Assembly (NCBI GenBank): GCA_032209605.1
Contig: JASFXZ010000001.1
Span: 44,396,619-44,460,618 of the forward strand
DNA from: Mactromeris polynyma
Lineage: Eukaryota; Mollusca; Bivalvia; Venerida; Mactridae
Length of the DNA: 64,000 bases
Reading direction: 5' to 3'
In this document: piece after piece, positions 25,601 to 32,303 of the stretch
Numbering within the stretch: position 1 is the first letter of the stretch
Layout of the letters: every line of letters begins with the position of its first letter
Made by a program: the position numbers and the translations under genes
The notes under the pieces: model-generated
What the model saw: the letters and a program-made list of their open reading frames with translations, nothing else
The model's database searches: none
What the model was told of the DNA's origin: nothing

Positions 25601-28564
25601 GGGTAAGAGGGGTAGGGAACAGTCAACCACAGGGGTCAGGGAACAGTCAACCACAGGGGTCAGGGAACAGTCAACCACTGGGGTAAGGGAACAGTCAACC
25701 ACAGGGGTAAGAGGGGTAGGGAACAGTCAACCACAGGGGTCAGGGAACAGTCAACCACAGGGGTCAGGGAACAGTCAACCACAGGGGTCAGGGAACAGTC
25801 AACCACAGGGGTAAGGGAACAGTCAACCACAGGGGTAAGGGAACAGTCAACCACAGGGGTGACAGGGGTAAGGGAACTGTCAACTACAGGGGTAAGGGAA
25901 CAAACAACCACAGGGGTAAGGGAACAGTCAACCACAGGGGTAAGGGAACAGTCAACCACAGGGGTAAGGGAACAAACAACCAGTATTTATTCCTGGTCAG
26001 TAGTCTTTTTTCTTTTGAGAATAATTTCAGTCCTCAACAATGTATACTAAATTATTATTAGTCGCCGGCAATTTTATTATTATGCCTTTTTCATTTTGCT
26101 CATGGGGCTCAGAAATGAAAAAATCATTTTGATTGTTAGTATCTCTTTTCCGAATAATCCATTCCATTAACATTTTCCTGTTTTGCGCATGCATTAATAT
26201 TGTGATAGTTTAGTTGTGGTTTTTATTATACTCACTTATGTCTTGAATTTAACTTTGTTCTTTCTTTGTTTGTTCATTCATTTGTCATGCAAGCTATGTA
26301 CAATATGTACTATTGATTCAATATTAGTTGACAATACTGTTAAATTACTTTTTATTAATTATGTACAATTTTTAGGGGATATTTGTGTGTTATGGTGTAA
26401 GATAGAATGTTATTTCACCAAGTGAGAAGCAGAGAGAATATTATCTCGAGTGGTGTAGCCATATGTAAAAATTTGAGTCAGATGCTCACAAGGTGAGATA
26501 ACTCAATCTTACACCAAAACAAACAAATATTTTATTTATTTCGTGTTTCGTATTTGTCCTTTTTTAGTTTTTAATCGTTAAAAAAATTTCCCCATTGAAT
26601 GCCTCAATATTTTATAAGATGTATATCACCTCATTATCACTTTGATAATTTCGCTGTGAATTATCAGATAATAATTCACCATAAATCCGCAGTAAACCAC
26701 AGGAAAGCATGAAATAAATACTATTGATTCAATATTAGTTGAGAATACTGTTATAACACAATGCCTGAAGTCTTGGGTCAACATTTTCTTTAACCTCTCC
26801 TATACCACTAAATGGATTTTATCCAACATTCACAGCAATGATCCTTGGGTTGGCCTCTTTCAAAGTTGCTAAAAATAGATTTTAAAAGTGTAAACATTGA
26901 AAATCTTCTTGTCCAAAACAGTAAGGCCTAATCTTTGATATTTAGTGTGTAGCATTGTCTAGCGGTCCTCTTACAAGATTGCATAAATGATAGAGTTCCG
27001 TCAAAAAAAAAAAGTGGCCGCCAGGAGACGGGCCTTGTTAAAAGTGAAAATATAGAAAATCTTGTTCTCCAAAACCATAAGGTGTAGAGTTTTTATATTT
27101 GGTGTGTGGTCCTCTTCCAAGATTGTATAAATAATCAAGTTCTGATAACAAACATGGCCACCAGGGGGCATTGCCTTGTTGCCTATATGTATATACTGGT
27201 AGTGGAAACTATTAACGACTCCTCATACTAAACTGCTGGATGGATTAGTATTGAACATATACCAATTTATTGGTACATTTAATTTAGTCTTATTCAGTTA
27301 GAATGGCACTGAACTTAGGTGAGCAATATAGGGCTATCATGGCCCTCTTGTATAATTATGTGGATTTTATGATGATTATATAACTATATATTATAGGTTG
27401 TTATATATCTGGATAGGTGGATTATATGATGATTATATAACTATATATTATAGGTTGTTATATATCTGGATAGGTGGATTTTATGATGATTATATAACTA
27501 TATATTATAGGTTGTTATATATCTGGATAGGTGGATTTTATGATGATTATATAACTATATATTATAGGTTGTTATATATCTGGATAGGTAGATTTTATGA
27601 TGATTATATAACTATATATTATAGGTTGTTATATATCTGGATAGGTGGATTTTATGATGATTATATAACTATGTTTAAAGGTTGTTATATATCTGGATAG
27701 GTGGATTTTATGATGATTATATAACTATGTTTAAAGGTTGTTATATATCTGGATAGGTGGATTTTATGATGATTATATAAATATGTTTATAGGTTGTTAT
27801 ATATCTGGATAGGTGGATGTTATGATGATTATATAACTATGTTTATAGGTTGTTATATATCTGGATAGGTGGATTTTATGATGATTATGTAACTATGTTC
27901 ACAGGTTGTTATATATGTGGAGAAACAGACCATAAAAGAAGAGAATGTCCAGATAAAGGTCAATCATCAATATCAACAAGTGTTAGGTTTGTTTCTGTTT
28001 ACTTAAACTCTGTTACTTTTTGGTTAATAGCATACATAGTTCTCATGTCTACAATATTTACCTCCCTTGTTCTCACATCTACAATATTTGCCTCTCTTGT
28101 TCTGAATTGTCGGCCATTTTGATAGGCAAATTTCTTTAAAGTTTATGGGGAATATTATGTAAACAATGATAAACTAATCTGATATAAAAAAATAACTTAT
28201 TCTTTATGCTCATGTGGGCATATGGCTCAGTAAGTTGAAGAAATAGTGGTTGTCACATTTTTGGAAATTACTCCTATAAGGGCTTATCAGTTTTGCTTAT
28301 CAAAATGGCCGACAGTTAAGAACAAGGGAGGTAAATATTGTAGATATGGGAACTATGTATTGTTTATATAGTAAAATCACCCAAACTCCTACCTGCTACA
28401 CAACTAAATCAACTTATTGAAAATTGGTTTACATTAAATTAAAGTTTGGTACAAATTTTTGTTTTTAAAATTGTGTTGCCATTCTTTTAATATTAACTCA
28501 TTTCAGTTCTAAAAAGAGAAAAAGTGGAGGTAAATCATTACAAAAGAGGAAAAAGAAGAAATGA
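4562..28564 (+). CDS. ZCCHC4: ZCCHC4, 28S rRNA N6-adenosine methyltransferase (12 coding exons)
   Basis: The spliced reading frame is 468 codons. Exons: 4562-4634, 5760-5958, 8246-8435, 11211-11302, 12157-12238, 14501-14705, 16461-16564, 20744-20865, 23736-23811, 25172-25295, 27905-27986, 28507-28564; all introns are GT-AG and all phases agree. Domain order: GRF zinc finger (C22, H24, C46, C55), C2H2-type finger (C106, C109, H121, H126), Rossmann-like methyltransferase with a motif-I-like VLCIGCPR (178-185) and catalytic DPPF (258-261), two Cys-rich zinc blocks (358-420), CCHC knuckle (C424, C427, H432, C437) and a Lys-rich tail. Human ZCCHC4 (513 aa) has the same order and methylates one adenosine of 28S rRNA in the nucleolus; the basic tail fits that location. 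All catalytic and metal-binding residues I can identify are intact. The start is the first ATG after an in-frame TGA. Donors after exons 8 (GTTGGT) and 11 (GTTTGT) are weak. Only 1.4 kb of 24 kb is coding; the introns are largely minisatellites and transposons. Confidence 0.95.
4795..5700. repeat. 22-bp minisatellite in ZCCHC4 intron 1, about 40 copies
   Basis: The unit is close to ggttacctgtccagttttca plus tt, repeated with considerable divergence (ggttac/agttac/aataaac variants). The right half (from about 5270) is more uniform than the left. The period is not a multiple of 3, yet open frames of 102-114 codons appear in all three forward frames because the unit lacks stops; they are not genes. 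Confidence 0.93.
5760..5958 (+). CDS. ZCCHC4: ZCCHC4 exon 2 (GRF zinc finger)
   Basis: Completes the GRF finger: RQFFAC...C-SFFKW, with the aromatic CxFFxW signature of the family. GRF fingers bind single-stranded nucleic acid and in ZCCHC4 form part of the RNA-facing surface. Acceptor TTTTTCAG|GT, donor GAAAG|GTATTT, phase 2 at its end. Confidence 0.92.
5959..7054. other. ZCCHC4 intron 2, left part: no feature recognised
   Basis: A run near 6070-6140 ('ccggttgaaaattccggttt') is a small imperfect repeat. Otherwise no coding or repeat structure is seen. Confidence 0.4.
7055..8225. repeat. 25-bp minisatellite in ZCCHC4 intron 2, interrupted by non-repeat DNA and a SINE
   Basis: The unit is about cctggtgttatagggtcgtc plus atgac. 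Copies occupy 7055-7205, a decayed pair near 7425-7465, and 7770-8220. Each unit contains AGGGTC-n5-GACCCT, so single strands can form small hairpins, one per unit. The array stops about 25 bp before the exon 3 acceptor. Confidence 0.9.
7500..7770 (-). mobile_element. tRNA-derived SINE, copy 2, inside the 25-bp array
   Basis: On the minus strand it starts with an A-box-like TAGTTCAGTGG and a B box GGTTCAATTCC (one change from consensus), then a body with 'taacggtctttcggacgaga', 'cataaaagaacc' and 'cactatcctcca' also found at 850-1050. Array repeats flank it (immediately on the right; on the left a decayed pair about 40 bp away), so it probably inserted after the array had formed. Degenerate array units on its left suggest the array has since decayed there. 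Confidence 0.78.
8246..8435 (+). CDS. ZCCHC4: ZCCHC4 exon 3 (C2H2-type finger)
   Basis: Carries C-IE-C followed by H-QGES-H, the second zinc module, which packs between the GRF finger and the methyltransferase core in this family. Acceptor ACTTCAG|G, donor TATGCT|GTATGT, phase 0 at its end. Confidence 0.92.
8600..9955. repeat. 24-bp minisatellite in ZCCHC4 intron 3, about 56 copies
   Basis: The unit is tgttggtctatagtataccc plus tgac. Two zones differ in variant content: the left zone (to about 9140) alternates 'gatctgtagt' with 'ggtctgtagt' in blocks, and the right zone uses 'ggtctatagt'. The right zone contains an 8-base slip (tatagtatatagtatacc) recurring near 9300, 9545 and 9795, so a block of about 245-250 bp has itself been duplicated (higher-order structure). 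Confidence 0.93.
9956..11210. other. ZCCHC4 intron 3, right part; one transposon-end-like sequence
   Basis: Near 10170 'ttacagtaaaacttcgaaac' resembles the CAGTAAAAC ends of the MITEs described at 14241, but no matching right end was found. Nothing else is recognised. Confidence 0.35.
11211..11302 (+). CDS. ZCCHC4: ZCCHC4 exon 4 (start of the methyltransferase domain)
   Basis: Encodes QYLFSKKTVDF... and RVLCIGCPR, the strand and glycine/proline loop corresponding to the S-adenosylmethionine-binding motif I of the family. Acceptor TTTTCAG|CAA, donor CCAAG|GTAATT, phase 2. Confidence 0.9.
11303..12156. other. ZCCHC4 intron 4: dispersed-repeat-like, non-coding
   Basis: The stretch 11690-11990 ('gtccgtctgtctgtctgtag', 'caatggattttgttcaaac') resembles dispersed repeats common in bivalve introns; this is an impression, not a database match. 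A 9-base G run lies near 12040. Confidence 0.3.
12157..12238 (+). CDS. ZCCHC4: ZCCHC4 exon 5
   Basis: Encodes RIHEAVQLRHKEKTFRMQ and SLLLDLDHRY, the segment that leads to the acidic LDxDxRY strand conserved in ZCCHC4 proteins. Phase 0 at its end; donor TAT|GTAAGT. Confidence 0.9.
12610..13003. repeat. 17-bp minisatellite in ZCCHC4 intron 5, about 21 copies
   Basis: The unit aggtggtcttaatattc repeats nearly perfectly from about 12640. The DNA just before it (12600-12710: 'gaggtggtcttaatattgag', 'gaaaattgtattctcaattt') matches the interior of the MITE at 14241-14418 in opposite orientation, so the array seems to have grown from a piece of that transposon. Confidence 0.93.
13083..13147. repeat. 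12-bp tandem repeat, five to six copies
   Basis: The unit tcttattacaag is repeated five to six times and accounts for the LLQVLLQV reading in the overlapping 90-codon frame, which is not a gene. Confidence 0.9.
13368..13706. mobile_element. Possible MITE with AT-rich inverted ends
   Basis: The sequence near 13368-13390 (ttattaaataactattaatt) is an approximate inverted copy of 13684-13706 (aattattattagttatttaa). Between them is unique-looking DNA with 'cggcccggggccg'. There is no coding capacity and the target-site duplication is not clear. Confidence 0.4.
13713..13853. repeat. Long near-perfect palindrome (about 58-bp arms)
   Basis: The arm aataaataagtgatttgaca...ttggccctgttatttgtcc, then cagtcgtattggc, at 13713-13770 is repeated in reverse complement at 13797-13853 with only a few differences. 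The centre holds two direct copies of 'ctcggcctcgtgc'. It could extrude a cruciform or give a hairpin RNA inside ZCCHC4 intron 5, and probably derives from a fold-back element. Confidence 0.9.
13860..14240 (-). mobile_element. LINE 3'-end fragment (C-terminus of the RT protein)
   Basis: Minus-strand frame 14254-14057 reads RICNNCNLNMVENEYQ...ILICPKYSNLR, the Cys-rich C-terminal pattern (C-x2-C ... E-x-H/Y ... C-P-x-Y) of CR1/Jockey-type LINE proteins, followed by AT-rich 3' sequence. It is truncated at its 5' side by the MITE at 14241. It lies antisense in ZCCHC4 intron 5. Confidence 0.65.
14241..14418. mobile_element. MITE with CAGTAAAACCTCA terminal inverted repeats
   Basis: It begins CAGTAAAACCTCAC and ends TGAGGTTTTACTG, an inverted pair of about 13 bp, and is 178 bp long without coding capacity. 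The CAGT ends and small size suggest a Tc1/mariner-derived element; the expected TA duplication is present only on the right (ctgTA). Interior text ('gaccacctcaa', 'ggtcttattattgagg') is related to the 17-bp array at 12.6-13.0 kb. Confidence 0.75.
14501..14705 (+). CDS. ZCCHC4: ZCCHC4 exon 6 (catalytic DPPF)
   Basis: Contains FCWYNMLNDHFFGG and, at residues 257-262, TDPPFG: the catalytic D-P-P-F of N6-adenine methyltransferases (motif IV). All four catalytic residues are intact. Acceptor TATTTCAG|TTG, donor AGAA|GTAAGA, phase 1. Confidence 0.95.
14767..15590. mobile_element. Truncated copy of a DNA transposon (right end CAATGTCTACTG), host of a nested MITE
   Basis: Sequence outside 14872-15299 matches 60722-61101 and 61929-61962 in the same order and ends with the same CAATGTCTACTG followed by TA. 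It lacks the left inverted end seen at 59848, so it is 5'-truncated. It lies in ZCCHC4 intron 6. Confidence 0.7.
14872..15299. mobile_element. MITE with CTGTAGTATCA ends and TA target duplication, nested
   Basis: Left end CTGTAGTATCACTTAAATTT, right end (reverse complement) CTGTAGTATCATTTGAATTC; 428 bp, flanked by TA on both sides (14870-14871, 15300-15301). The related element at 60.8 kb has the uninterrupted site (gccgag-GA-attacc, against gccgag-TA...TA-attacc here), which confirms both borders. TA duplication and ends suggest a Tc1/mariner-type MITE. Confidence 0.85.
15690..16359. repeat. 59-bp minisatellite in ZCCHC4 intron 6, about 11 copies
   Basis: The unit runs from 'gtctggttcactgtgatttt' to 'cactttaacttacagcaat'. 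Variants (catggcc/cttggcc, acagcaat/acaccaat) are arranged in blocks, showing block duplication. Each unit carries an acceptor-like TTTAACTTACAG, but it is not related to the exon 7 boundary (TTGTCTAG|GA). Confidence 0.93.
16461..16564 (+). CDS. ZCCHC4: ZCCHC4 exon 7
   Basis: Encodes residues about 281-315 with FWFFPYFMEGRI, the conserved strand after the catalytic loop. Acceptor TTGTCTAG|GA, donor TTTAAG|GTTAGT, phase 0. Confidence 0.92.
16790..20452. repeat. 35-bp minisatellite in ZCCHC4 intron 7, about 105 copies
   Basis: The unit is atggagatgtggtaggagtg plus tgacttggtgtatgt. It is the largest array in the window (about 3.7 kb). Two positions vary repeatedly between copies (gaga/gagt at the start, gtgtg/gcgtg in the middle) and rare singletons mark block duplications. 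Because the unit lacks stops, the minus strand has a 458-codon open frame (20561-19185) whose 105-base phase cycle gives a 35-residue repeat; this is a by-product of the array and not a gene. Confidence 0.97.
20744..20865 (+). CDS. ZCCHC4: ZCCHC4 exon 8
   Basis: Encodes VDYDNHALF...SPVRIFTNI, well conserved in the family, ending in EEDGY. The donor must be TATTG|GTTGGT to keep frame with exon 9; using TTG|GTATAA six bases later would give an early stop. The donor is therefore weak and sits beside a better-looking but out-of-frame one. Confidence 0.85.
20927..23660. repeat. 33-bp minisatellite in ZCCHC4 intron 8, about 70 copies in two zones
   Basis: The unit is gttaatcctgtctgtactgg plus tattgttggtaat. 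The left zone (20927-21899) has 33-bp units in frame on both strands (frames of 450 and 296 codons result). The right zone (22360-23660) is largely a 32-bp variant (taatggtattgtggtaat) with later return to 33 bp. A MITE sits between the zones. The unit resembles the exon 8/intron 8 junction (ggatattggttggtataatt), from which it may have arisen. Confidence 0.95.
21900..22359. mobile_element. 460-bp MITE inserted in the 33-bp array
   Basis: Ends are CAGTCATGGCGAAT and its inverted copy ATTCGCCATGACTG (the second with one extra base before it). It is flanked by a direct duplication CTGTACT of array sequence (21893-21899 and 22360-22366). No transposase is encoded. A 7-8 bp duplication and CAG ends would fit hAT-like or P-like elements; family not decided. 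Confidence 0.9.
23736..23811 (+). CDS. ZCCHC4: ZCCHC4 exon 9 (first Cys-rich zinc block)
   Basis: Encodes YCEVCGRYSSIENLHCNK and CKCCPTK: C-x2-C ... C-x2-C-x-C-C spacing of a structural zinc site after the methyltransferase. Phase 0 at its end; donor AAG|GTGAGC. Confidence 0.92.
23885..24478. repeat. 12-bp minisatellite in ZCCHC4 intron 9, about 49 copies
   Basis: The basic unit ccttgtctgtga (variants ccttgtttgtta, cattgtctgtaa) is in frame on both strands, giving spurious 199- and 245-codon frames. Divergence is high, so the array is old or poorly homogenised. Confidence 0.92.
24479..25171. other. ZCCHC4 intron 9, right part: nothing recognised
   Basis: A short duplication 'cattgaaccttcaccaaact' occurs twice near 24835-24900. 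No other structure is seen. Confidence 0.4.
25172..25295 (+). CDS. ZCCHC4: ZCCHC4 exon 10 (second Cys/His-rich zinc block)
   Basis: Encodes CDDCGRCVKPSRTHCNKC followed by NICVVPGHAC: a DHHC-like cysteine pattern conserved in ZCCHC4. Acceptor TTATTTCAG|GAT, donor CAAG|GTATAT, phase 1. Confidence 0.93.
25420..25985. repeat. 24-bp minisatellite in ZCCHC4 intron 10, about 23 copies
   Basis: The unit is cagggaacagtcaaccacag plus gggt, with shorter units (loss of 3 or more bases) and a repeated 'gtaagaggggtag' variant showing block duplication. Confidence 0.94.
26000..27370. repeat. ZCCHC4 intron 10, middle: low-copy dispersed repeats
   Basis: Two related blocks of about 150 bp (26870-27010 and 27030-27180; shared 'gaaaatcttgttctccaaaac', 'gtggtcctcttccaagattg', 'catggccaccaggggg') lie in tandem. 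Another short sequence, 'actattgattcaatattagt', occurs near 26310 and 26719. No coding content. Confidence 0.5.
27375..27904 (+). repeat. 56/57-bp minisatellite containing the exon 11 acceptor
   Basis: The unit runs ggttgttatatatctggata-ggtggattttatgatgatta-tataactatgtttata. The last base-G of each unit plus the next GTTGTTATATATCTGGA copies the authentic exon 11 boundary (TTCACAG|GTTGTTATATATGTGGA) with one mismatch in the first 17 exon bases. There are nine decoys (from 27396) before the real acceptor at 27904. Decoys end in TAG or AAG, and only the real one in CAG. Reading in from a decoy meets TAG within seven codons. Confidence 0.92.
27905..27986 (+). CDS. ZCCHC4: ZCCHC4 exon 11 (CCHC zinc knuckle)
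   Basis: Encodes CYICGETDHKRREC, a C-x2-C-x4-H-x4-C knuckle that gives the protein its name and contacts RNA. The donor used to join exon 12 in frame is GTTAG|GTTTGT; an alternative CAA|GTGTTA ten bases upstream would give a different, longer basic tail. Confidence 0.88.
28032..28360. mobile_element. MITE with ATACATAGTTC inverted ends
   Basis: Left end ATACATAGTTCTCATGTCTA, right end inverted ATACATAGTTCCCATATCTA, with long subterminal inverted parts (acaatatttacctcccttgt, cggccattttgat). The left arm holds an internal 30-bp duplication. A second, interrupted copy is at 31385-32303 and an end fragment at 49008. It lies in ZCCHC4 intron 11. Confidence 0.85.
28507..28564 (+). CDS. ZCCHC4: ZCCHC4 exon 12 (basic tail and stop)
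   Basis: Encodes SKKRKSGGKSLQKRKKKK then TGA. A Lys/Arg-rich end is expected for a nucleolar rRNA enzyme. Confidence 0.85.
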
Positions 28565-28707
28565 GTGGTAGTCGATGTTTACACGAGGACAAGTCGCTGA
28601 GAGGAGCTGTGTCAGTCTGTGTTCGTCATACTACATTGACAGTCTTGTTGACACTCTCAAGGTCACAATGTCAGTCTAATCTTAATGAAATCTTGACATA
28701 GTGTTTA

Positions 28708-28717
28708 AATAAATAAA
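28708..28717 (+). terminator. Overlapping polyadenylation signals of ZCCHC4
   Basis: Two overlapping AATAAA hexamers occur 144-153 bases after the ZCCHC4 stop codon, the nearest candidates for 3' end formation. Confidence 0.6.
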
Positions 28718-28739
28718 TTACCTGATGTGCAGTAGCTTT

Positions 28740-29160
28740 TTAACACTCCAGAAGCAACATTTTTACCTGATCTTTATGAATCAACTATTGTCTTTATGAA
28801 ATCTAGATTATGTTTAAAAGTGGGTCATCAGGGATCAAAAACAATGTCACTGTCAAATTGTATGAAAACAATATTTTGCTGAAGAAATCTGTATTAAATT
28901 CAAACTGGTTCATTTGTTGGAAGAACTTAGTTAACACTCTAGAGGCCATATTTTGTACCACACCTTCATGAAACTTGGTCAAAATGTTTGTTATGAAATC
29001 TAGGTCAAGTTCAAAACTGGTTGACTTACATTGAGCCAAATCTGAGGACAGATTTTTTTACAATAAAATCCAATATTTTCTTTGTGATCTATTAGACACC
29101 CAGTAGGATTGTTCGTTTGTCTGATAGAAATCCAGGCCAAGTTAACAAACTGTGTTACAT
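28740..29160. repeat. Dispersed repeat, about three diverged tandem units
   Basis: Phrases such as 'taacactctagaggccatat', 'catgaaacttggtcaaaatg' and 'gaaatctaggtcaagttcaa' recur around 28740, 28930 and 29085 with 100-190 bp spacing. I associate this repeat type with bivalve genomes; this is recollection, not a search. Confidence 0.5.
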
Positions 29161-29820
29161 GGAAATTTTGTTAGATGAATGTAAAGCTTACAAATAAATA
29201 TTAAAATTTATCGGAACTTGTAAAAATCACTAGTCTGTCTTTAGATTTCATCATCTTTGTGTGATTTCCCCCTCTGCATTACATATATGTAACAGCCCCA
29301 CAAGGGTGTATATAAATGCTGTAGAGATATAAACACTTGCTTCAAAAGACGGCCATCTTGTTAAGATAATTGATAGAAGTAAATGATGGAATTGTTAACT
29401 GTGGTAGTTGTCTCCAGTTTATCACATGTTCCTACATCAGGCCCCGTGTTCACAAAGGATCAACTGATCTGGATCAATTTGATCCTGAAATATATTTGCC
29501 ATTTTTCTGAAAGCAATTGAAAACTTTATGCAGTACTTTTCATAAACTAACACAGTCTATCATGGCCATCTACAGTCTGTCGTGGCTATTAACTGTCTAC
29601 TTTGGAACCAACAAAGTCATCTGGCAGCATCTGACCAACAAAGTCATCTGGGCTCTTATACAGCATGGACTTAATGACACATACGAAAAACTAACAAATT
29701 TTCAGATAACACATTCATTATTGTACCTCATTTAATGTACATAACAATAAATAACAAAATACATTACTTGTAAACCTTAGTACATGTACAAGAAATTTTG
29801 TCCAGCAATACATGTATACA
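29161..29820. other. Intergenic, nothing recognised
   Basis: A 72-codon frame at 29517-29735 has no family resemblance. It includes a short duplication 'caacaaagtcatctgg' near 29605 and 29635. Confidence 0.4.
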
Positions 29821-29824
29821 CCAT

Positions 29825-30893
29825 ACAACAAGGGAGAACTGAGCATATAGGGCTAGCACAGAGAGCAACAAGCCGACATGACACCATACAACAAGGGAGA
29901 ACTGAGCATATAGAGCTAGCACAGAGAGCAACAAGTCGACATGACACCATACAACAAGGGAGAACTGAGCATATAGGGCTAGCACAGAGAGCAACAAGCC
30001 GACATGACACCATACAACAAGGGAGAACTGAGCATATAGGGCTAGCACAGAGAGCAACAAGCCGACATGACACCATACAACAAGGGAGAACTGAGCATAT
30101 AGGGCTAGCACAGAGAGCAACAAGCCGACATGACACCATACAACAAGGGAGAACTGAGCATATAGGGCTAGCACAGAGAGCAACACGCCGACATGACACC
30201 ATACAACAAGGGAGAACTGAGCATATAGGGCTAGCACAGAAAGCAACAAGCCGACATGACACCATACAACAAGGGAGAACTGAGCATATAGGGCTAGCAC
30301 AGAAAGCAACAAGCCGACATGACACCATACAACAAGGGAGAACTGAGCATATAGGGCTAGCACAGAGAGCAACAAGCCGACATGACACCATACAACAAGG
30401 GAGAACTGAGCATATAGGGCTAGCACAGAGAGCAACAAGCCGACATGACACCATACAACAAGGGAGAACTGAGCATATAGGGCTAGCACAGAGAGCAACA
30501 CGCCGACATGACACCATACAACAAGGGAGAACTGAGCATATAGGGCTAGCACAGAGAGCAACACGCCGACATGACACCATACAACAAGGGAGAACTGAGC
30601 ATATAGGGCTAGCACAGAGAGCAACACGCCGACATGACACCATACAACAAGGGAGAACTGAGCATATAGGGCTAGCACAGAGAGCAACCGCCTACATGAC
30701 ACCGTAAAACAAGGGAGAACTGAGCATATAGGGCTAGCACAGAGAGCAACACGCCGACATGACACCATACAACAAGGGAGAACTGAGCATATAGGGCTAG
30801 CACAGAGAGCAACATGCAGACATGACACCATACAACAAGGGAGAACTGAGCATATAGGGCTAGCACAGAGAGCAACACGCCGACAATCTATCT
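29825..30893. repeat. 63-bp minisatellite, about 17 copies, intergenic
   Basis: The unit starts aacaagggagaactgagcat and ends ccgacatgacaccatac. At 63 bases (21 codons) it stays in frame, and frames of 307 codons (plus) and 380 and 288 codons (minus) cross it. A stop-free unit in several frames is expected by chance often enough that no gene should be inferred. Units differ mainly at agcc/cgcc and agag/agaa. It lies between the 3' ends of ZCCHC4 and the F-box gene. Confidence 0.95.
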
Positions 30894-31384
30894 GGCTCAA
30901 TGCCAATAATTTGATTTCATCTCTTTATAAAATAGTAGAATAAAGACAACAAGGTACTGATAAGTTAACATTCACAAAATAACATAAAACAGACTACCTC
31001 ACATATATATATAGTTTCCAATATTTTAAACAGACATACAATTGCACAGACTATTTTGAATGTAAACCTTACAGAACTATATCTGTGACCTGAATGTCGA
31101 GCTAACACAGAACTATATCTGTGACCTGAATGTCAAGCTAACACAAAACTTTATACTCCGCCAGTGTAAGTCTGATTTTTCTTCCATTGTCTTTGATTGC
31201 ATTAAGATGTAACATTTTATTATTCAAATGATAATCAGAAAAGTTCCAGGTCATCATTCATCATTTCCGATCACTTTGTCAATATGTAGTGAAGATTCTT
31301 GAAGTTAAAATGGTGAGTTAGCTATTATAACCAGAATATCTTCTGACCTACATAGATGAAATAGAAATGAATGCATGTTGTCTA

Positions 31385-32303
31385 TATATAGTTCCCAAAT
31401 TTACAATATTTACCTCCCTTGTTCTTAACTGTTGGCCATTTCGATAGGGAAAACTGACAAGCCCATATAGGAGTTAATTTCCAAATATGTGATAATTGAG
31501 AAAAGACCAAGAGAATTAGCATGTGACAACCACTTTTTCTTCAACTTCATACATGCGAAGTCTCCCGATTTCGGCGGGAGACTCCCGGTTTTGACAGCCA
31601 ACTCCCGCTCTCCCGGCCGGGAGCCGCGATCTCCCGATTTTCAAAGTAAACATCGTGAATTTTTATTATGGGGTATTTTTTAGTTCATTGACTTCATTCC
31701 CGACCGGTTCACTGAAATTACTCGTCAAACTGATAATCTAAAGTGTAAAATCGGGATACCAGTCAGAAATACTCTCTAAACCGTCTAAATAGTCTCTAAA
31801 CCATGGAATCAAGCGCTTGGTGACACTAATCAAAATACGATGCGACCCTCGCTTGTCATGTTGTTTATTCAAGTTTCACATGTTTCTATTGTATTCAGAT
31901 ATGACAATTGGCAATAAAATTGTTAATTGGCGACTCGATTGAAGAGATGAACCCCAGATTACGAGTTAATTTGTAGCATATTGCTATTAACAGCTTATGA
32001 TACGGATGAAGTCATAATATTGACAAAATTTCAGTCACACAAAAAAACTCCCGTTTTAAGGCTCAATCTCCCGCTTGTTGAGGTGCAATCTCCCGATTTG
32101 CCTTCAGAAAAGGTTCACATGTATGCAACTTACTGAGCCAAATGCCCACATGATCATAGCAAATAAGTTATTTTTTTTATATATCTGATTAGTTTATCAT
32201 CGTATACATTATATTCCCCATAAACGTTAAGTAAATTTGCCTATCAAATGGCCGACAATTTAGAACAAGGGAGGTAAATATTGTAGATGTGAGAACTTTG
32301 TAT
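31385..32303. mobile_element. Second copy of the ATACATAG MITE, split by another element
   Basis: The outer parts (31385-31547 and 32126-32303) match the 28032-28360 element in reverse orientation, including 'acaatatttacctcccttgt' and 'cttactgagcca'. The middle is a nested insertion. Confidence 0.85.
31548..32125. mobile_element. 578-bp nested MITE with CATACATG ends
   Basis: Left end CATACATGCGAAG, right end inverted CATACATGTGAAC; flanked by a duplicated CAACTT (31542-31547 and 32126-32131) that is single in the 28-kb copy of the host element, so the borders are firm. Interior carries several copies of 'ctcccg' text near both ends. A 215-bp core (31800-32013) matches, in reverse complement, the interior of the unrelated-ended MITE at 15.03-15.24 kb. 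Confidence 0.85.

Noticed and set aside
25420..25985. CRISPR-like direct repeats
   Set aside because: Units are contiguous without unique spacers, as in all arrays here, and the genome is eukaryotic.
29764..30906. Frames of 380, 288 and 307 codons on both strands
   Set aside because: All are translations of one stop-free 63-bp unit, without flanking coding sequence, start context or splice signals.
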